Source: Geobacter sp. OR-1
Lineage (GTDB): Bacteria; Desulfobacterota; Desulfuromonadia; Geobacterales; DSM-12255
Reading direction: 5' to 3'
Assembly (NCBI RefSeq): GCF_000813145.1
Contig: NZ_BAZF01000005.1
Location: forward strand, 124,001 to 188,000
Length of the DNA: 64,000 nt
Shown: positions 8,524-16,500 of the stretch, one piece after another
How the letters are laid out: each line of letters begins with the position of its first letter
How positions within the stretch are numbered: the stretch's first letter is position 1
Translations under genes and position numbers: made by a program
The notes under the pieces: model-generated
Told to the model about the DNA's origin: nothing
Database searches by the model: none
What the model saw: only the letters and a program-made list of their open reading frames with translations

Positions 8524-9594
8524 TTACATCTCTGCCAATTGCCGGTCAATTTCCGCAAGCAGTTCCTTCAAATCTGACAAACGCATGTCACCCATGTGGG
8601 CAATCCGAAACGTCTCCCCCTTGATCTTGCCGTAGCCGTCGTCAAAGGCGTATCCGACCGCGGCCAGACGTTTTTTCAGGCCGGCGAGATCGGTACCTTT
8701 GGTGTTTCTGGCACAGGTCAGGGTCATGGACAGATACTCTTCTCCGGGGAAAAAGGCATAGCCGCGATCCGACACCCAGTTCCTGACCAGGGTCGCCATC
8801 TCCTTATGCCGTGCCCATCGCTGCTCCAACCCCTCGGCAAAGATCCGGTCCAACTGGCAATCCATGGCATAGATCTGCGATATACATGGAGTTGACGGGG
8901 TGTTGTCCTTGTCGTCGTTGGTCGCAAACTCGATGAAGTCGAAATAGTAGCCGCGCCCTTCAACGGTTTTGGCCCGATTCAAGGCCTTTTCGCTGGCAGT
9001 AAAGACCGCCAGCCCCGGGGGGAGAGCAAACGCCTTCTGCACGCCGAAGATGCAGCAATCGATGCCAAGCTCGTCAACCGGGATCTTCAGGGCGCTCATG
9101 GACGAAACCGTATCGATGATTGATACAACGTCCGGATATTTAGCCAGCACTGCGGCGATTTCCGGGAGCGGCGACATGACCCCGGTGGAGGTCTCATTGT
9201 GAATCAGGGTCATGGCGTCGTACTTGCCGGTAGCCAGTGCCTGATCGACCATTTCAGCTGTGATCGGCTTGCCCCAGTCGGCCTTGAAGGCATCGGCTTC
9301 CTTGCCGCACCGCTTGGTCACATCGTGCCATTTGTCGGAAAATGCGCCGTTACAGAAGTTGGCGCACCGTTTAGCCACCAGGTTGCGTACTGCCCCTTCC
9401 ATGACGCCGAAGGCGCTGGAGGTGGCCAGGAACACCCGGGCCTCGGTGAACATGAGCTTTTTCAGCTTCTCTTTGACCCTCTTGTGCAGCTGGGCATATT
9501 CGGGCATCCGGTGCCCGATCATCGGAGTTGCCATTGCGGCAAGGATCTCCGGGGCAATTTCCACCGGACCTGGAATGAAGAGTTTTTTGTGCAT
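8524..9594 (-). CDS. Class V aminotransferase (alanine-glyoxylate / serine-pyruvate type)
   Basis: A 356-residue PLP enzyme of the class V family that includes serine-pyruvate, alanine-glyoxylate and archaeal-type phosphoserine/aspartate aminotransferases. The N terminus KKLFIPGPVEIAPEIL with GHRMPEY is the family opening. IIDTVSSMSALKIPVDE carries the Asp that contacts the pyridine nitrogen, and GVQKAFALPPGLA holds the PLP lysine. Substrate cannot be fixed from motifs; serine/glycine or alanine metabolism is likely. GGGGAAG precedes the ATG. It is a single gene with gaps of about 110 bp to the respiratory operon upstream and 130 bp downstream. Confidence 0.87.
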   Translation of the reverse strand: MHKKLFIPGPVEIAPEILAAMATPMIGHRMPEYAQLHKRVKEKLKKLMFTEARVFLATSSAFGVMEGAVRNLVAKRCANFCNGAFSDKWHDVTKRCGKEADAFKADWGKPITAEMVDQALATGKYDAMTLIHNETSTGVMSPLPEIAAVLAKYPDVVSIIDTVSSMSALKIPVDELGIDCCIFGVQKAFALPPGLAVFTASEKALNRAKTVEGRGYYFDFIEFATNDDKDNTPSTPCISQIYAMDCQLDRIFAEGLEQRWARHKEMATLVRNWVSDRGYAFFPGEEYLSMTLTCARNTKGTDLAGLKKRLAAVGYAFDDGYGKIKGETFRIAHMGDMRLSDLKELLAEIDRQLAEM

Positions 9595-9706
9595 TGATCT
9601 TCCCCTGCAAAATCGAGATACGCCTACCGTTTAATCCGGCATGCGGTGAGAGGCTAACAAATGCCTGAACTGATTGTCAATAGCCACTCGTGAAAATATC
9701 AGCAGA

Positions 9707-10960
9707 TCAGTGCGTATTTTTGACTGAAAAAATCGGGATTATCCTGCCGAGAAGCCAAAACAGGACAAACGGAGTCGCGGCCACCAGAAGTGCACCGAAC
9801 AACCCTTCCTTGAATGTTTCCAGACTGTCCGGCCATATCGGCAGGTGATAATGCATAAAACCCGCTAATGACGAGGAAAACGCCTGGCCGCCGATGACCA
9901 CGTTCCATCTCATCATGAAGACCCCGAGCAGGACCAGGAGGGTGCCGACCACGGCGCGGCGGATGGTCAGGCGCGGCATCAGAAAAAGAATGAACGGGAT
10001 CAGGTTCCCCATTCCGTACTGGATCACGAAAATGTTGAAGAAATCCTTGTCATATATGACGCTTCTGAGGATATCCCAAGACTTGACCGCCGTGTATCCC
10101 CGGAAGATCAGGTCAAGCAGTTCCAGGGTAATGGCAAGGATCAGAAACATGACCAGATAACGGGAGGTCATGGTAACATCCTGAAGTTCCGCGCTTTTCA
10201 GCTCTTCTATTGACGGCAATGCCGGGTTATTCTTCAGTCTCCAGGCATGGATGGCCTTGCGAATCTCCATGGTGGCAATATAGGTGATAATACAGAGTGC
10301 TATCCCGGAGACAACGGCCGAGCAGATGAATATTACCGGCATCAGCGGGGTCATCCAGAGGGCATTGGCCTTGACCGATCCGAAAATGAAACCGGCGTAT
10401 CCATGCAGAAAACAGGCTACCGGTATCCCCAGACCGGCAAGCATCTTGACCGCTCGCTCGTCCTTCTCCAGCGAGTGCTCGCTGATATCCCATGCGCCAA
10501 GCGTAAGCACGGAATACAAAATGTACCTGACCTGCTGCACAAAGCTCCTGACGGTCAGCTTCCGCAACTCCAGAGCCGTCTCGACAAAGAATTTCCGGTA
10601 GACGAACCAGAGCTCTGCCGCGACGATCATCCCGTAGGTCGTGAACACTATCCCGAAGGCGGCTATCGCTGATGTGAAGTGCGGGGTCATCATCACCTCG
10701 ATCCCGCGGAACGGGAACTGCAAATGCAGCAGCAGCGGCATCATGGCCACCGGCAACAGGGCAAACGAGAATGCCAGCGAAAAGCGGGCGATCTCCTTCA
10801 ACTGTTTCACGCCGAAAACGTGATAAAGCGACGAAAGGACGAAAGCGCCGGCAACCAGACCGGTCATGAACGGGTACATGACGATCTGGATGGTCCAGTA
10901 GATATATTCATTTGGGTATACGAACAGCTCTTTGGCGGTCCAAACCTCACCATGTACCAT
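9707..10960 (-). CDS. NrfD/PsrC-like polytopic membrane protein (quinone-interacting subunit)
   Basis: A 417-residue integral membrane protein with about ten hydrophobic helices, of the NrfD/PsrC/HybB family that exchanges electrons with the menaquinone pool. It begins YPNEYIYWTIQIVMYPFMTGLVAG, a typical first helix of the family. It is the third gene of the minus-strand set tetraheme cytochrome, TAT Fe-S protein, NrfD, matching the composition of Geobacter Cbc-type oxidoreductases (cytochrome, Fe-S, NrfD). Between it and the Fe-S gene lies a 120-bp palindromic repeat, so its expression may be tuned separately. The direction of electron flow (quinol oxidation or quinone reduction) cannot be decided from sequence. 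Confidence 0.88.
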   Translation of the reverse strand: MVHGEVWTAKELFVYPNEYIYWTIQIVMYPFMTGLVAGAFVLSSLYHVFGVKQLKEIARFSLAFSFALLPVAMMPLLLHLQFPFRGIEVMMTPHFTSAIAAFGIVFTTYGMIVAAELWFVYRKFFVETALELRKLTVRSFVQQVRYILYSVLTLGAWDISEHSLEKDERAVKMLAGLGIPVACFLHGYAGFIFGSVKANALWMTPLMPVIFICSAVVSGIALCIITYIATMEIRKAIHAWRLKNNPALPSIEELKSAELQDVTMTSRYLVMFLILAITLELLDLIFRGYTAVKSWDILRSVIYDKDFFNIFVIQYGMGNLIPFILFLMPRLTIRRAVVGTLLVLLGVFMMRWNVVIGGQAFSSSLAGFMHYHLPIWPDSLETFKEGLFGALLVAATPFVLFWLLGRIIPIFSVKNTH

Positions 10961-10978
10961 GGCTATACCCTCCCGTCA

Positions 10979-11101
10979 GGAAACGAGCAATTTTTTGTTC
11001 TGTCAAGGAAACCGAGAGATTGCACGGAGGCGTACTTGATTAGTACGTCGCACAAGCAATCACGATGGGTGACGCCGACAGGGCGAAAAAGGGCCGTTTC
11101 C
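10979..11101. repeat. Large imperfect inverted repeat (element B)
   Basis: About 123 bp between the Fe-S and NrfD genes. Ends GGAAACG and CGTTTCC pair, then TTTTT/AAAAA arms, CTGTC with GACAG and GATTGC with GCAATC. The centre is GCGTACT-TGATT-AGTACGTCGC. The plan matches element A at 1286-1404, including the GGAGGCGTA core. Located one base after the Fe-S gene stop, it would form a strong hairpin in the operon mRNA. Confidence 0.65.
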
Positions 11102-11102
11102 A

Positions 11103-11888
11103 TTACTTCACCTCCCTGGACATGCCGAGATAGAATACCTGCGGCTTGGTGCCATATTCCTCTTTCAATACCGCAACCCGCTCGGTCATGATGATCCTGG
11201 TCACCGGATCTTCAGGGTCCTTGATGTTGCCGATCCTGCGGGCCCCGAAGGGACAGGCCTCAACGCAGGCGCTCTTCAAGCCCTTTGATATCCGGTGATA
11301 GCAGAAATTGCACTTTTCCGCGGCCTTGTAGACCGGGTGGAAAAATCTCACCCCGTACGGGCACCCCATGACGCAGTAACCGCAGCCGATGCACCAGGTC
11401 CGGTCTACCAGCACGACCCCGTCAGGGGTCTGGTATGTCGCCCCGACCGGACAGACCTGCACACACGGCGGATTATCGCACTGGTTACACAGCTTGGGCA
11501 CAAAAAACGCCTTGTCGATATCTTCGTCCTTGATCTCAAGCAAACCTCTGCTAGCCTGATCAATGGACTTGGAGGTAAAACCATCGCGGGCCGCCTTCGG
11601 AGAGTCGGTGTGAACCTGACCATCCTTTGTGACCACATATCGCTCCACCCAGGTCCTGGAAACATTTGCATCGTAAGGGATCTCATTCTCCAGCTTGCAT
11701 GCCCTGACACAGAAACCGCAGCCGACACACTTGAAGGTGTCCACTAAAAAAACCCAGCGAACCTTGGCAGGATCATCCTTTTCGGCAGACAGCCTGCCGG
11801 GGTTGAATATCTCCAGCGCCGCAAGCGGCACAGCCATCCCTCCGATGAGCAGGAGTGATTTTTTACAGAAATTCCGCCTGGTAATCAT
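11103..11888 (-). CDS. TAT-exported 4Fe-4S ferredoxin-like electron transfer subunit (NrfC/DmsB type)
   Basis: A 261-residue iron-sulfur protein. The N terminus MITRRNFCKKSLLLIGG is a twin-arginine signal followed by a hydrophobic stretch, so it is exported folded to the periplasmic side. Four cluster motifs follow in order: CVGCGFCVRACKLE, CNQCDNPPCVQVCPVGA, CIGCGYCVMGCPYGVRFF, and CNFCYHR...CVEACPFGARR. That is the arrangement of NrfC/DmsB/PsrB subunits carrying four [4Fe-4S] clusters. The ATG at 11888 has GGAGG upstream and overlaps the cytochrome stop by ATGA. It should pass electrons between the tetraheme cytochrome and the NrfD-like subunit. Confidence 0.92.
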   Translation of the reverse strand: MITRRNFCKKSLLLIGGMAVPLAALEIFNPGRLSAEKDDPAKVRWVFLVDTFKCVGCGFCVRACKLENEIPYDANVSRTWVERYVVTKDGQVHTDSPKAARDGFTSKSIDQASRGLLEIKDEDIDKAFFVPKLCNQCDNPPCVQVCPVGATYQTPDGVVLVDRTWCIGCGYCVMGCPYGVRFFHPVYKAAEKCNFCYHRISKGLKSACVEACPFGARRIGNIKDPEDPVTRIIMTERVAVLKEEYGTKPQVFYLGMSREVK

Positions 11889-12370
11889 TGGTTGGCCTCC
11901 TTCTTCACCGGAGCCCGTAACGGATTGTGCGGGTAATGACAGAGAACGCACTCAACTTCGGGGTGATGCGTGGCCGGGTTTATTCCCTTTATACTTCCCC
12001 TTCGACTGGCACTGTAAGGGAGCTTGAAGTGACAGCGTACGCAAAGGGCGCGGCTCCTGTTGATTTCCAACGACCGCGGGTCCTGCGGATGGTTCATGGC
12101 CGGGCCATGACAATTTTCGCACATAATCGAGCCATGCGGCGAATTCCTGATATCTTCGTATTTATCTCTGTGGCACTGGCGGCAATATTCGGTCGTCCGG
12201 TACTTTACGCTGATATTCTTCCAATCGGCCTCGTTCCCTTTCCGATGCCAGCCATACATGTAACCCCGTTCGTGAATTCCAAAATCGTTGGGCACCAGAA
12301 TGACCCTCAAGACAAGGATAACAACCACAACTCCCGCTGCCACGAACAATGGCCGCCACACATGGCTCAT
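11885..12370 (-). CDS. Membrane-anchored tetraheme cytochrome c
   Basis: A 161-residue cytochrome with one N-terminal hydrophobic helix (residues 6-27, no clear cleavage site) as membrane anchor. It has four CxxCH heme sites: CRQCH, CENCH, CVRCH and CVLCH. Extra His in SPHGS, MNHPQD and THHPEVE could be distal ligands. It is the first gene of the cytochrome/Fe-S/NrfD operon and probably the periplasmic electron port of a Cbc-like menaquinone complex. AAAGG precedes the ATG. It is divergent from imcH across a 289-bp promoter region. Confidence 0.9.
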   Translation of the reverse strand: MSHVWRPLFVAAGVVVVILVLRVILVPNDFGIHERGYMYGWHRKGNEADWKNISVKYRTTEYCRQCHRDKYEDIRNSPHGSIMCENCHGPAMNHPQDPRSLEINRSRALCVRCHFKLPYSASRRGSIKGINPATHHPEVECVLCHYPHNPLRAPVKKEANQ

Positions 12371-12425
12371 AATAGTTGTCGCCTTTCAATAGCAATTCTT
12401 GTCAGGAAAACCCGAATAATCCGGC

Positions 12426-12454
12426 GAATTAATTGCACTGTAGCTTTTTGTTAA
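12426..12454 (-). promoter_or_regulatory. Possible sigma-70 promoter of the cytochrome/Fe-S/NrfD operon
   Basis: In the minus direction TTAACA and TAATTC are separated by 17 nt, 56-84 bp upstream of the tetraheme cytochrome start. Both hexamers match only partly, so this is tentative. Confidence 0.4.
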
Positions 12455-12569
12455 ATTTTATAACAGCGTTCACAGGATGCAAGCATTGTCAGCCAATAAT
12501 AAGTCGGGCAAACTTGAAACTCGCAAAACTTTCAGTAAGATGAGATGGAAATGATTATAAATTTTTGTT

Positions 12570-12597
12570 TTGACAAACAACAGCCGCGCGATATAAA
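12570..12597 (+). promoter_or_regulatory. Sigma-70 promoter of imcH
   Basis: A perfect TTGACA and TATAAA are separated by 16 nt, ending 62 bp upstream of the imcH ATG in an AT-rich divergent region. An oligo-T tract and AAGGAGCAGCT ribosome site follow just before the start. Confidence 0.7.
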
Positions 12598-12659
12598 TTT
12601 ACCCCCTTCCAGGCGCTAACCATTTAATTTTATCAGGTTTTTTTTAACAAGGAGCAGCT

Positions 12660-14192
12660 ATGCACAAGTCTTTCAGGTATGCATGGAACATGGTCAGTAT
12701 TGCCGGGATGATTATTGCGATCGTCGCCACAGGGCTGATCATCGCATTCCTCTCCATGGAAGTAATCATGGGGATCGACCACCCCTACCTCGGTCTCCTT
12801 ACCTTCTTCATGTTCCCTGCAATGCTCGTTACCGGGCTCCTGATTATTCCGGCCGGCATGTGGCGCACCAGAAACAAGCTGCGGGCAGCCGGCGCAGATG
12901 CCGTTATCCCGCCTCTGCCGAGGCTGGACCTCAACGACAAGCACCAGATGAAACTGACGGTATTCTTTTCTATGGCAACCGTCGTGTTTGTGCTGCTGAT
13001 AACAGTCGCGACCATCAAGGGGTTTGAGTTCACCGAATCGACCATGTTTTGCGGCGAACTCTGCCATGTGGTCATGAAACCCGAACATACCGCCTGGAGC
13101 AACTCGCCCCACGCCAAGGTCAAGTGCGTTGAATGCCATGTCGGACCAGGAGCGGAATGGTATGTCAAGGCCAAGATCTCCGGCCTTCGCCAGGTATGGG
13201 CGGTCCTCACCCATTCATTTCCGAGCCCGATCGAAACTCCGATCGAAAACCTCCGTCCAGCCAGGGATACCTGCGAACATTGCCACTGGCCCGAAAAGTT
13301 CTACTCAGGGCGCCAGAAGATCTTCTATCACTATGCCCCAAATGAGCAGAACACCCCGCGCGAGGTCAACCTGCTGATCAAGATCGGCGGCACGCCCAAG
13401 TCGCCGCATGCCATGGGAATCCACTGGCATATCGGAACAGAGGTCAACTATATTGCCCGGGATAAAAAGCGGCTGGATATACCCTATATAGCGGTCAAGG
13501 AAAAGGATGGCTCAATTACCGAATACATGGACAGCGACAAACCGCTGACCAGGGAAGAGGTCACCAAAGCGAAAAAGCGGCTGATGGACTGCACCGACTG
13601 CCACAACCGGCCGACCCATATTTACCACTCCCCGGGTCAGGAGATGGACGAGAGTATCGTCTCCGGCAAGGTCGACGCAAACCTGCCGTTCATCAAGAAG
13701 ATCGGAGTGGAATTGCTTGAAAAACCCTACAAGAGCACTGAAGAGGGAGTAAAAGCCATCGAGACCGGCATCAAGGACTTCTATGCCAAGAATTATCCCA
13801 AGCTCGCCCAGGAAAAGGGGGCCGGAATAACCGACGCGGTCAAACATATTCAGGGTATGTACAAACGCAATTACTTCCCGGAAATGAAGATTACCTGGAG
13901 TACCTACCCCAACCATATCGGCCATTTCTATACACCGGGGTGCTTCCGTTGCCACGACGGCAAGCATAAGACCGCAAGCGGCAAGATCATCTCCAAGGAC
14001 TGCAACCTCTGCCACACTGTAATCAGCCAGAAGCAGGAGAACATCCCGGCCGGCATCCAGGTCAAGGATTTCGTTCATCCGGTCGATATCGGCGATGAAA
14101 TCATGAAAACCAACTGCAGCGAATGCCACCTTGCCAAAGGCCATGATGTGCCTGGCGGCGGGGAACAGGAAAAACAGGCCAAGCATCACTAG
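12660..14192 (+). CDS. imcH: Inner-membrane heptaheme cytochrome c, NapC/NirT family (ImcH-like)
   Basis: A 510-residue multiheme cytochrome. Three hydrophobic helices lie within the first 125 residues (about 10-32, 43-65 and 100-122). They are followed by seven heme sites in order: CGELCH (a CxxxCH site after the third helix), CVECH, CEHCH, CTDCH, CFRCH, CNLCH and CSECH. Three N-terminal helices, a NapC/NirT core and seven hemes are the description of ImcH, the menaquinol oxidase that Geobacter needs to respire high-potential extracellular acceptors. Length fits too. The ATG follows an AAGGAG site, a strong promoter stands upstream and a terminator downstream, so it is monocistronic. The neighbouring divergent operon also encodes a quinone-linked cytochrome module. 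Confidence 0.88.
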   Translation: MHKSFRYAWNMVSIAGMIIAIVATGLIIAFLSMEVIMGIDHPYLGLLTFFMFPAMLVTGLLIIPAGMWRTRNKLRAAGADAVIPPLPRLDLNDKHQMKLTVFFSMATVVFVLLITVATIKGFEFTESTMFCGELCHVVMKPEHTAWSNSPHAKVKCVECHVGPGAEWYVKAKISGLRQVWAVLTHSFPSPIETPIENLRPARDTCEHCHWPEKFYSGRQKIFYHYAPNEQNTPREVNLLIKIGGTPKSPHAMGIHWHIGTEVNYIARDKKRLDIPYIAVKEKDGSITEYMDSDKPLTREEVTKAKKRLMDCTDCHNRPTHIYHSPGQEMDESIVSGKVDANLPFIKKIGVELLEKPYKSTEEGVKAIETGIKDFYAKNYPKLAQEKGAGITDAVKHIQGMYKRNYFPEMKITWSTYPNHIGHFYTPGCFRCHDGKHKTASGKIISKDCNLCHTVISQKQENIPAGIQVKDFVHPVDIGDEIMKTNCSECHLAKGHDVPGGGEQEKQAKHH

Positions 14193-14232
14193 GACTGAAG
14201 CGCCGGCGGAATAATTTCCGGATCTCGCATTC

Positions 14233-14264
14233 AAGGCTGCCCGCAAAACCGGGCAGCCTTTTTT
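14233..14264 (+). terminator. Intrinsic terminator of imcH
   Basis: An 11-bp perfect stem AAGGCTGCCCG / CGGGCAGCCTT with a 6-nt loop, followed by a T run. Confidence 0.9.
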
Positions 14265-14345
14265 CGTACCGGATCGGAGGTACAATACCGAAAGGACGTT
14301 GCATATGGTAAAATTCGCTCATTATGAAGTTCTCCCGGAGGCAAA

Positions 14346-14678
14346 ATGGTGCGGAAACACTCTTTAGCAGGCGCACTCCTGATGATATCTGTCGTGACCA
14401 CCGGCCACTGCGCCGATGACAGGGACTCGATGCGATGCAACAATTATCTGATCTCGATAGGAAGCACCGCAGGGGAACTCCTGGCCAGATGCGGCGAGCC
14501 GGCATCGGGATCCCATCGCGAACAGGTAACGATCGATGGCACCAGGCATTACCGGACCATGATCACGGCAGAAATTGAGGATTGGATTTACAATTTCGGT
14601 CCGAACCAGTTCCAGTACCAAGTGACCATAAAGAATGGCAGGGTCAAAAAGATTCAAAGCCTGGGATACGGATATTAA
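14346..14678 (+). CDS. DUF2845 family secreted protein
   Basis: A 110-residue protein with a signal peptide ending near GHCADD and a small domain typical of DUF2845. Features are MRCNNYLISIGSTAGELLARCGEP, with a Gly-x-x-x-x-x-x-x-x-Cys-Gly-x-Pro pattern, then EDWIYNFGPNQFQYQVTI and a final GRVKKIQSLGYGY. The pattern resembles SmpA/OmlA-like small periplasmic domains. Its function is unknown. CCCGGAGG 5 nt upstream supports ATG 14346. It is followed by a hairpin that terminates the convergent gene. Confidence 0.75.
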   Translation: MVRKHSLAGALLMISVVTTGHCADDRDSMRCNNYLISIGSTAGELLARCGEPASGSHREQVTIDGTRHYRTMITAEIEDWIYNFGPNQFQYQVTIKNGRVKKIQSLGYGY

Positions 14679-14684
14679 GGGGAA

Positions 14685-14718
14685 TAAAAAAGGCTGACCG
14701 GTTTGGGCCGGTCAGCCT
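14685..14718 (-). terminator. Intrinsic terminator of the Spy-like gene
   Basis: An 11-bp perfect stem AGGCTGACCGG / CCGGTCAGCCT is followed by T-rich sequence only in the minus direction (A run at 14686-14691). It may also help end DUF2845 transcription. Confidence 0.75.
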
Positions 14719-14754
14719 CGCAACTCAAGCACTCTCAGCCGTCACTGGCCGATA

Positions 14755-15261
14755 TCAATGCTTATGCTTCATCTTTCGCTCCGGTTTCCCGTCTCCCATC
14801 TTCATGGGCATCATTGACTGAAGCTTCCTGAACTGATCCTCGGTAAAAACGGCCCGAACTTCTTTCATGGCCTTCAACATCTCCAGATGATGGGCGGTCT
14901 TGATCTCCTCGACCTTTTTCACCGCAGCGCTCGCCTTTTCAAGGTCGAAATCCTTCACTGCCATGACTTCCTTCATTTCCATCTGGGCAATCTTCAGGTC
15001 GGCCTTGAATCGCACCTGTTTCTTCTGCATCTCACGGTGAAGAGGAGTTACCTTTTTCTTCTGCTCTTCGGAAAGCCCTATTTTGTCGGCGTTATCGAGG
15101 CACATCCCCATCATGTCCCCCATCATATCCATGTGTTCCATGTCCCGCTGCGGCAATTGGCAATTCGTGCAGTCCATTGCCTGCTGCCTGTGCTTGATCT
15201 GGGAATTTGCTGGTGCCACAAATACAAGGGTCAACAACAAAAAAAGCAGTACCTTTTTCAT
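14755..15261 (-). CDS. Spy/CpxP-like periplasmic protein
   Basis: A 168-residue exported protein. Residues 1-20 form a signal peptide. The mature part is highly charged, helical and Met/His-rich. A Cys pair (DCTNCQ) lies near the N terminus, then a methionine-rich stretch around MDMMGDMMGMCLDNADKIGL. LGLSEEQ-like and FTEDQFRKLQSM segments resemble the LTXXQ motif of Spy/CpxP/ZraP proteins, and it ends KMKHKH. Such proteins are periplasmic chaperones or metal-stress sensors; the Met/His/Cys content suggests soft-metal contact. It has its own terminator and is separated from the upstream small acidic gene by only 35 bp. Confidence 0.7.
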   Translation of the reverse strand: MKKVLLFLLLTLVFVAPANSQIKHRQQAMDCTNCQLPQRDMEHMDMMGDMMGMCLDNADKIGLSEEQKKKVTPLHREMQKKQVRFKADLKIAQMEMKEVMAVKDFDLEKASAAVKKVEEIKTAHHLEMLKAMKEVRAVFTEDQFRKLQSMMPMKMGDGKPERKMKHKH

Positions 15262-15296
15262 GAATTCCTCCTTTTGGATTTTGTGGGTCGCCGACG

Positions 15297-15464
15297 CTAT
15301 AACTCCTCATCGGGAACATCTTCTTCAGCCTCGTCTTCCGGATCGAAGTCATCCTCGATCACCCGCTCAAGAAATTTCCGGTTATCTTCGATCACACGGC
15401 GGATCTCCAGCATTAACTCGTCCACTTCCCCCTTAACCTGCTCGCTCCCTTCCTGTTGGGCCAT
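15297..15464 (-). CDS. Small acidic coiled-coil protein
   Basis: A 55-residue protein starting 1 bp after the galT-like stop codon, with AGAGG upstream. It is strongly acidic. A heptad-like helix GEVDELMLEIRRVIEDNRKFL is followed by a tail composed almost only of D, E and P (DPEDEAEEDVPDEEL). I recognise no family. Tight coupling to the galT-like gene and helix/tail composition support a real gene; it may be a partner protein of the polysaccharide cluster. Confidence 0.55.
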   Translation of the reverse strand: MAQQEGSEQVKGEVDELMLEIRRVIEDNRKFLERVIEDDFDPEDEAEEDVPDEEL

Positions 15465-15465
15465 T

Positions 15466-16491
15466 TCAAACCTCTGCCTCCCTGAGAAATGCCGCCGCAT
15501 CCTCAGGCGATGTCGGATTGATGAAAAACCCGGTTCCCCACTCGAATCCGGCAATCTGGGTCAACCTCGGCACAAGCTCGATGTGCCAGTGATAATCCCA
15601 GGCCAGGGAACCCCAGTAATCAGGCTTCCCGAGTCGCTGATGTGCCGGAGGAGCAGTGTGCAGTATGAAATTGAACGGTGGGTCTTTGAGCACCACTTTC
15701 AGGCGGCTCAGCATATCCTTCATGGCCAGCGCCACCCCCCCCAACTGGCTGTCATTCAGCAGTGCGAAGTCGTGGCAATGCTGCTTGGGAAAGAGCCGCA
15801 GCTCAAACGGTGAAGCCGAGGCGTACGGGGTCAGGGTAATATAATCCGGAAACTCCCGTACCACCCGCTCACCGGTTGAAATCTCGAAATCGATCATGTC
15901 GCAGAAGATGCAGCGCTCCTTGGCGGCGAAAAAATCGCGGCAGACATTCAGCTCGGTCGTCGCAACCGGTGGGATCAGCGGCACGGCGATCAGCTGGCTG
16001 TGTGAATGCTGGAGCGTGGCACCGGCCAACGTGCCGTGGTTCTTGAACAGGACCATGTAACGGAGCCGGAAATCCTGGCGCAGGTCCAGGTATCTTGCCC
16101 GATACGCCTTCAAGACATCGGTAAGTTCCGCAACAGTGAGATCGGCCAGTCCGCGGTCATGATCAGGGGTTTCAATGATGATTTCATGGGCACCGATGCC
16201 GTCCATGACATCGTAAAGCCCGTAACCACGGCTTTTCACCTCGCCCTCGACCCTCAGCACCGGATATTTGTTCGGAATGACCCTGACCTTCCAGTTGGGG
16301 GAATTGGACGGGCCGGAAGGGCGAATGGCGAAAAGTTCCTGCGGAGTCCGCGCCTCATGCCCATAGCAGAACGGACAGCTGATCATTTTGGCCGGCTGGT
16401 TATCCTGATGAAAATCCAGGGGACGGCGCCCTCTTTCAGTGGCAATTATCACCCAATGCTTTTTGAGGGGGTCCCAACGTAACTCGGACAT
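15466..16491 (-). CDS. galT: GalT-like hexose-1-phosphate nucleotidylyltransferase
   Basis: A 341-residue HIT-fold enzyme of the galactose-1-phosphate uridylyltransferase family. CPFCYGHEARTPQE and ERCIFCDMIDFE supply zinc-type Cys pairs. TLQHSHSQLIAVP carries the catalytic histidine motif (H-x-H-x-Q), and the C-terminal WHIELVPRL has the second His signature. The substrate could be UDP-glucose/Gal-1-P or ADP-glucose/glucose-1-P; the latter fits its place after a GH57 glycosidase in a polysaccharide cluster. It is 9 bp downstream of the GH57 gene and thus in the same operon. Confidence 0.82.
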   Translation of the reverse strand: MSELRWDPLKKHWVIIATERGRRPLDFHQDNQPAKMISCPFCYGHEARTPQELFAIRPSGPSNSPNWKVRVIPNKYPVLRVEGEVKSRGYGLYDVMDGIGAHEIIIETPDHDRGLADLTVAELTDVLKAYRARYLDLRQDFRLRYMVLFKNHGTLAGATLQHSHSQLIAVPLIPPVATTELNVCRDFFAAKERCIFCDMIDFEISTGERVVREFPDYITLTPYASASPFELRLFPKQHCHDFALLNDSQLGGVALAMKDMLSRLKVVLKDPPFNFILHTAPPAHQRLGKPDYWGSLAWDYHWHIELVPRLTQIAGFEWGTGFFINPTSPEDAAAFLREAEV

Positions 16492-16500
16492 CTACTCTCC

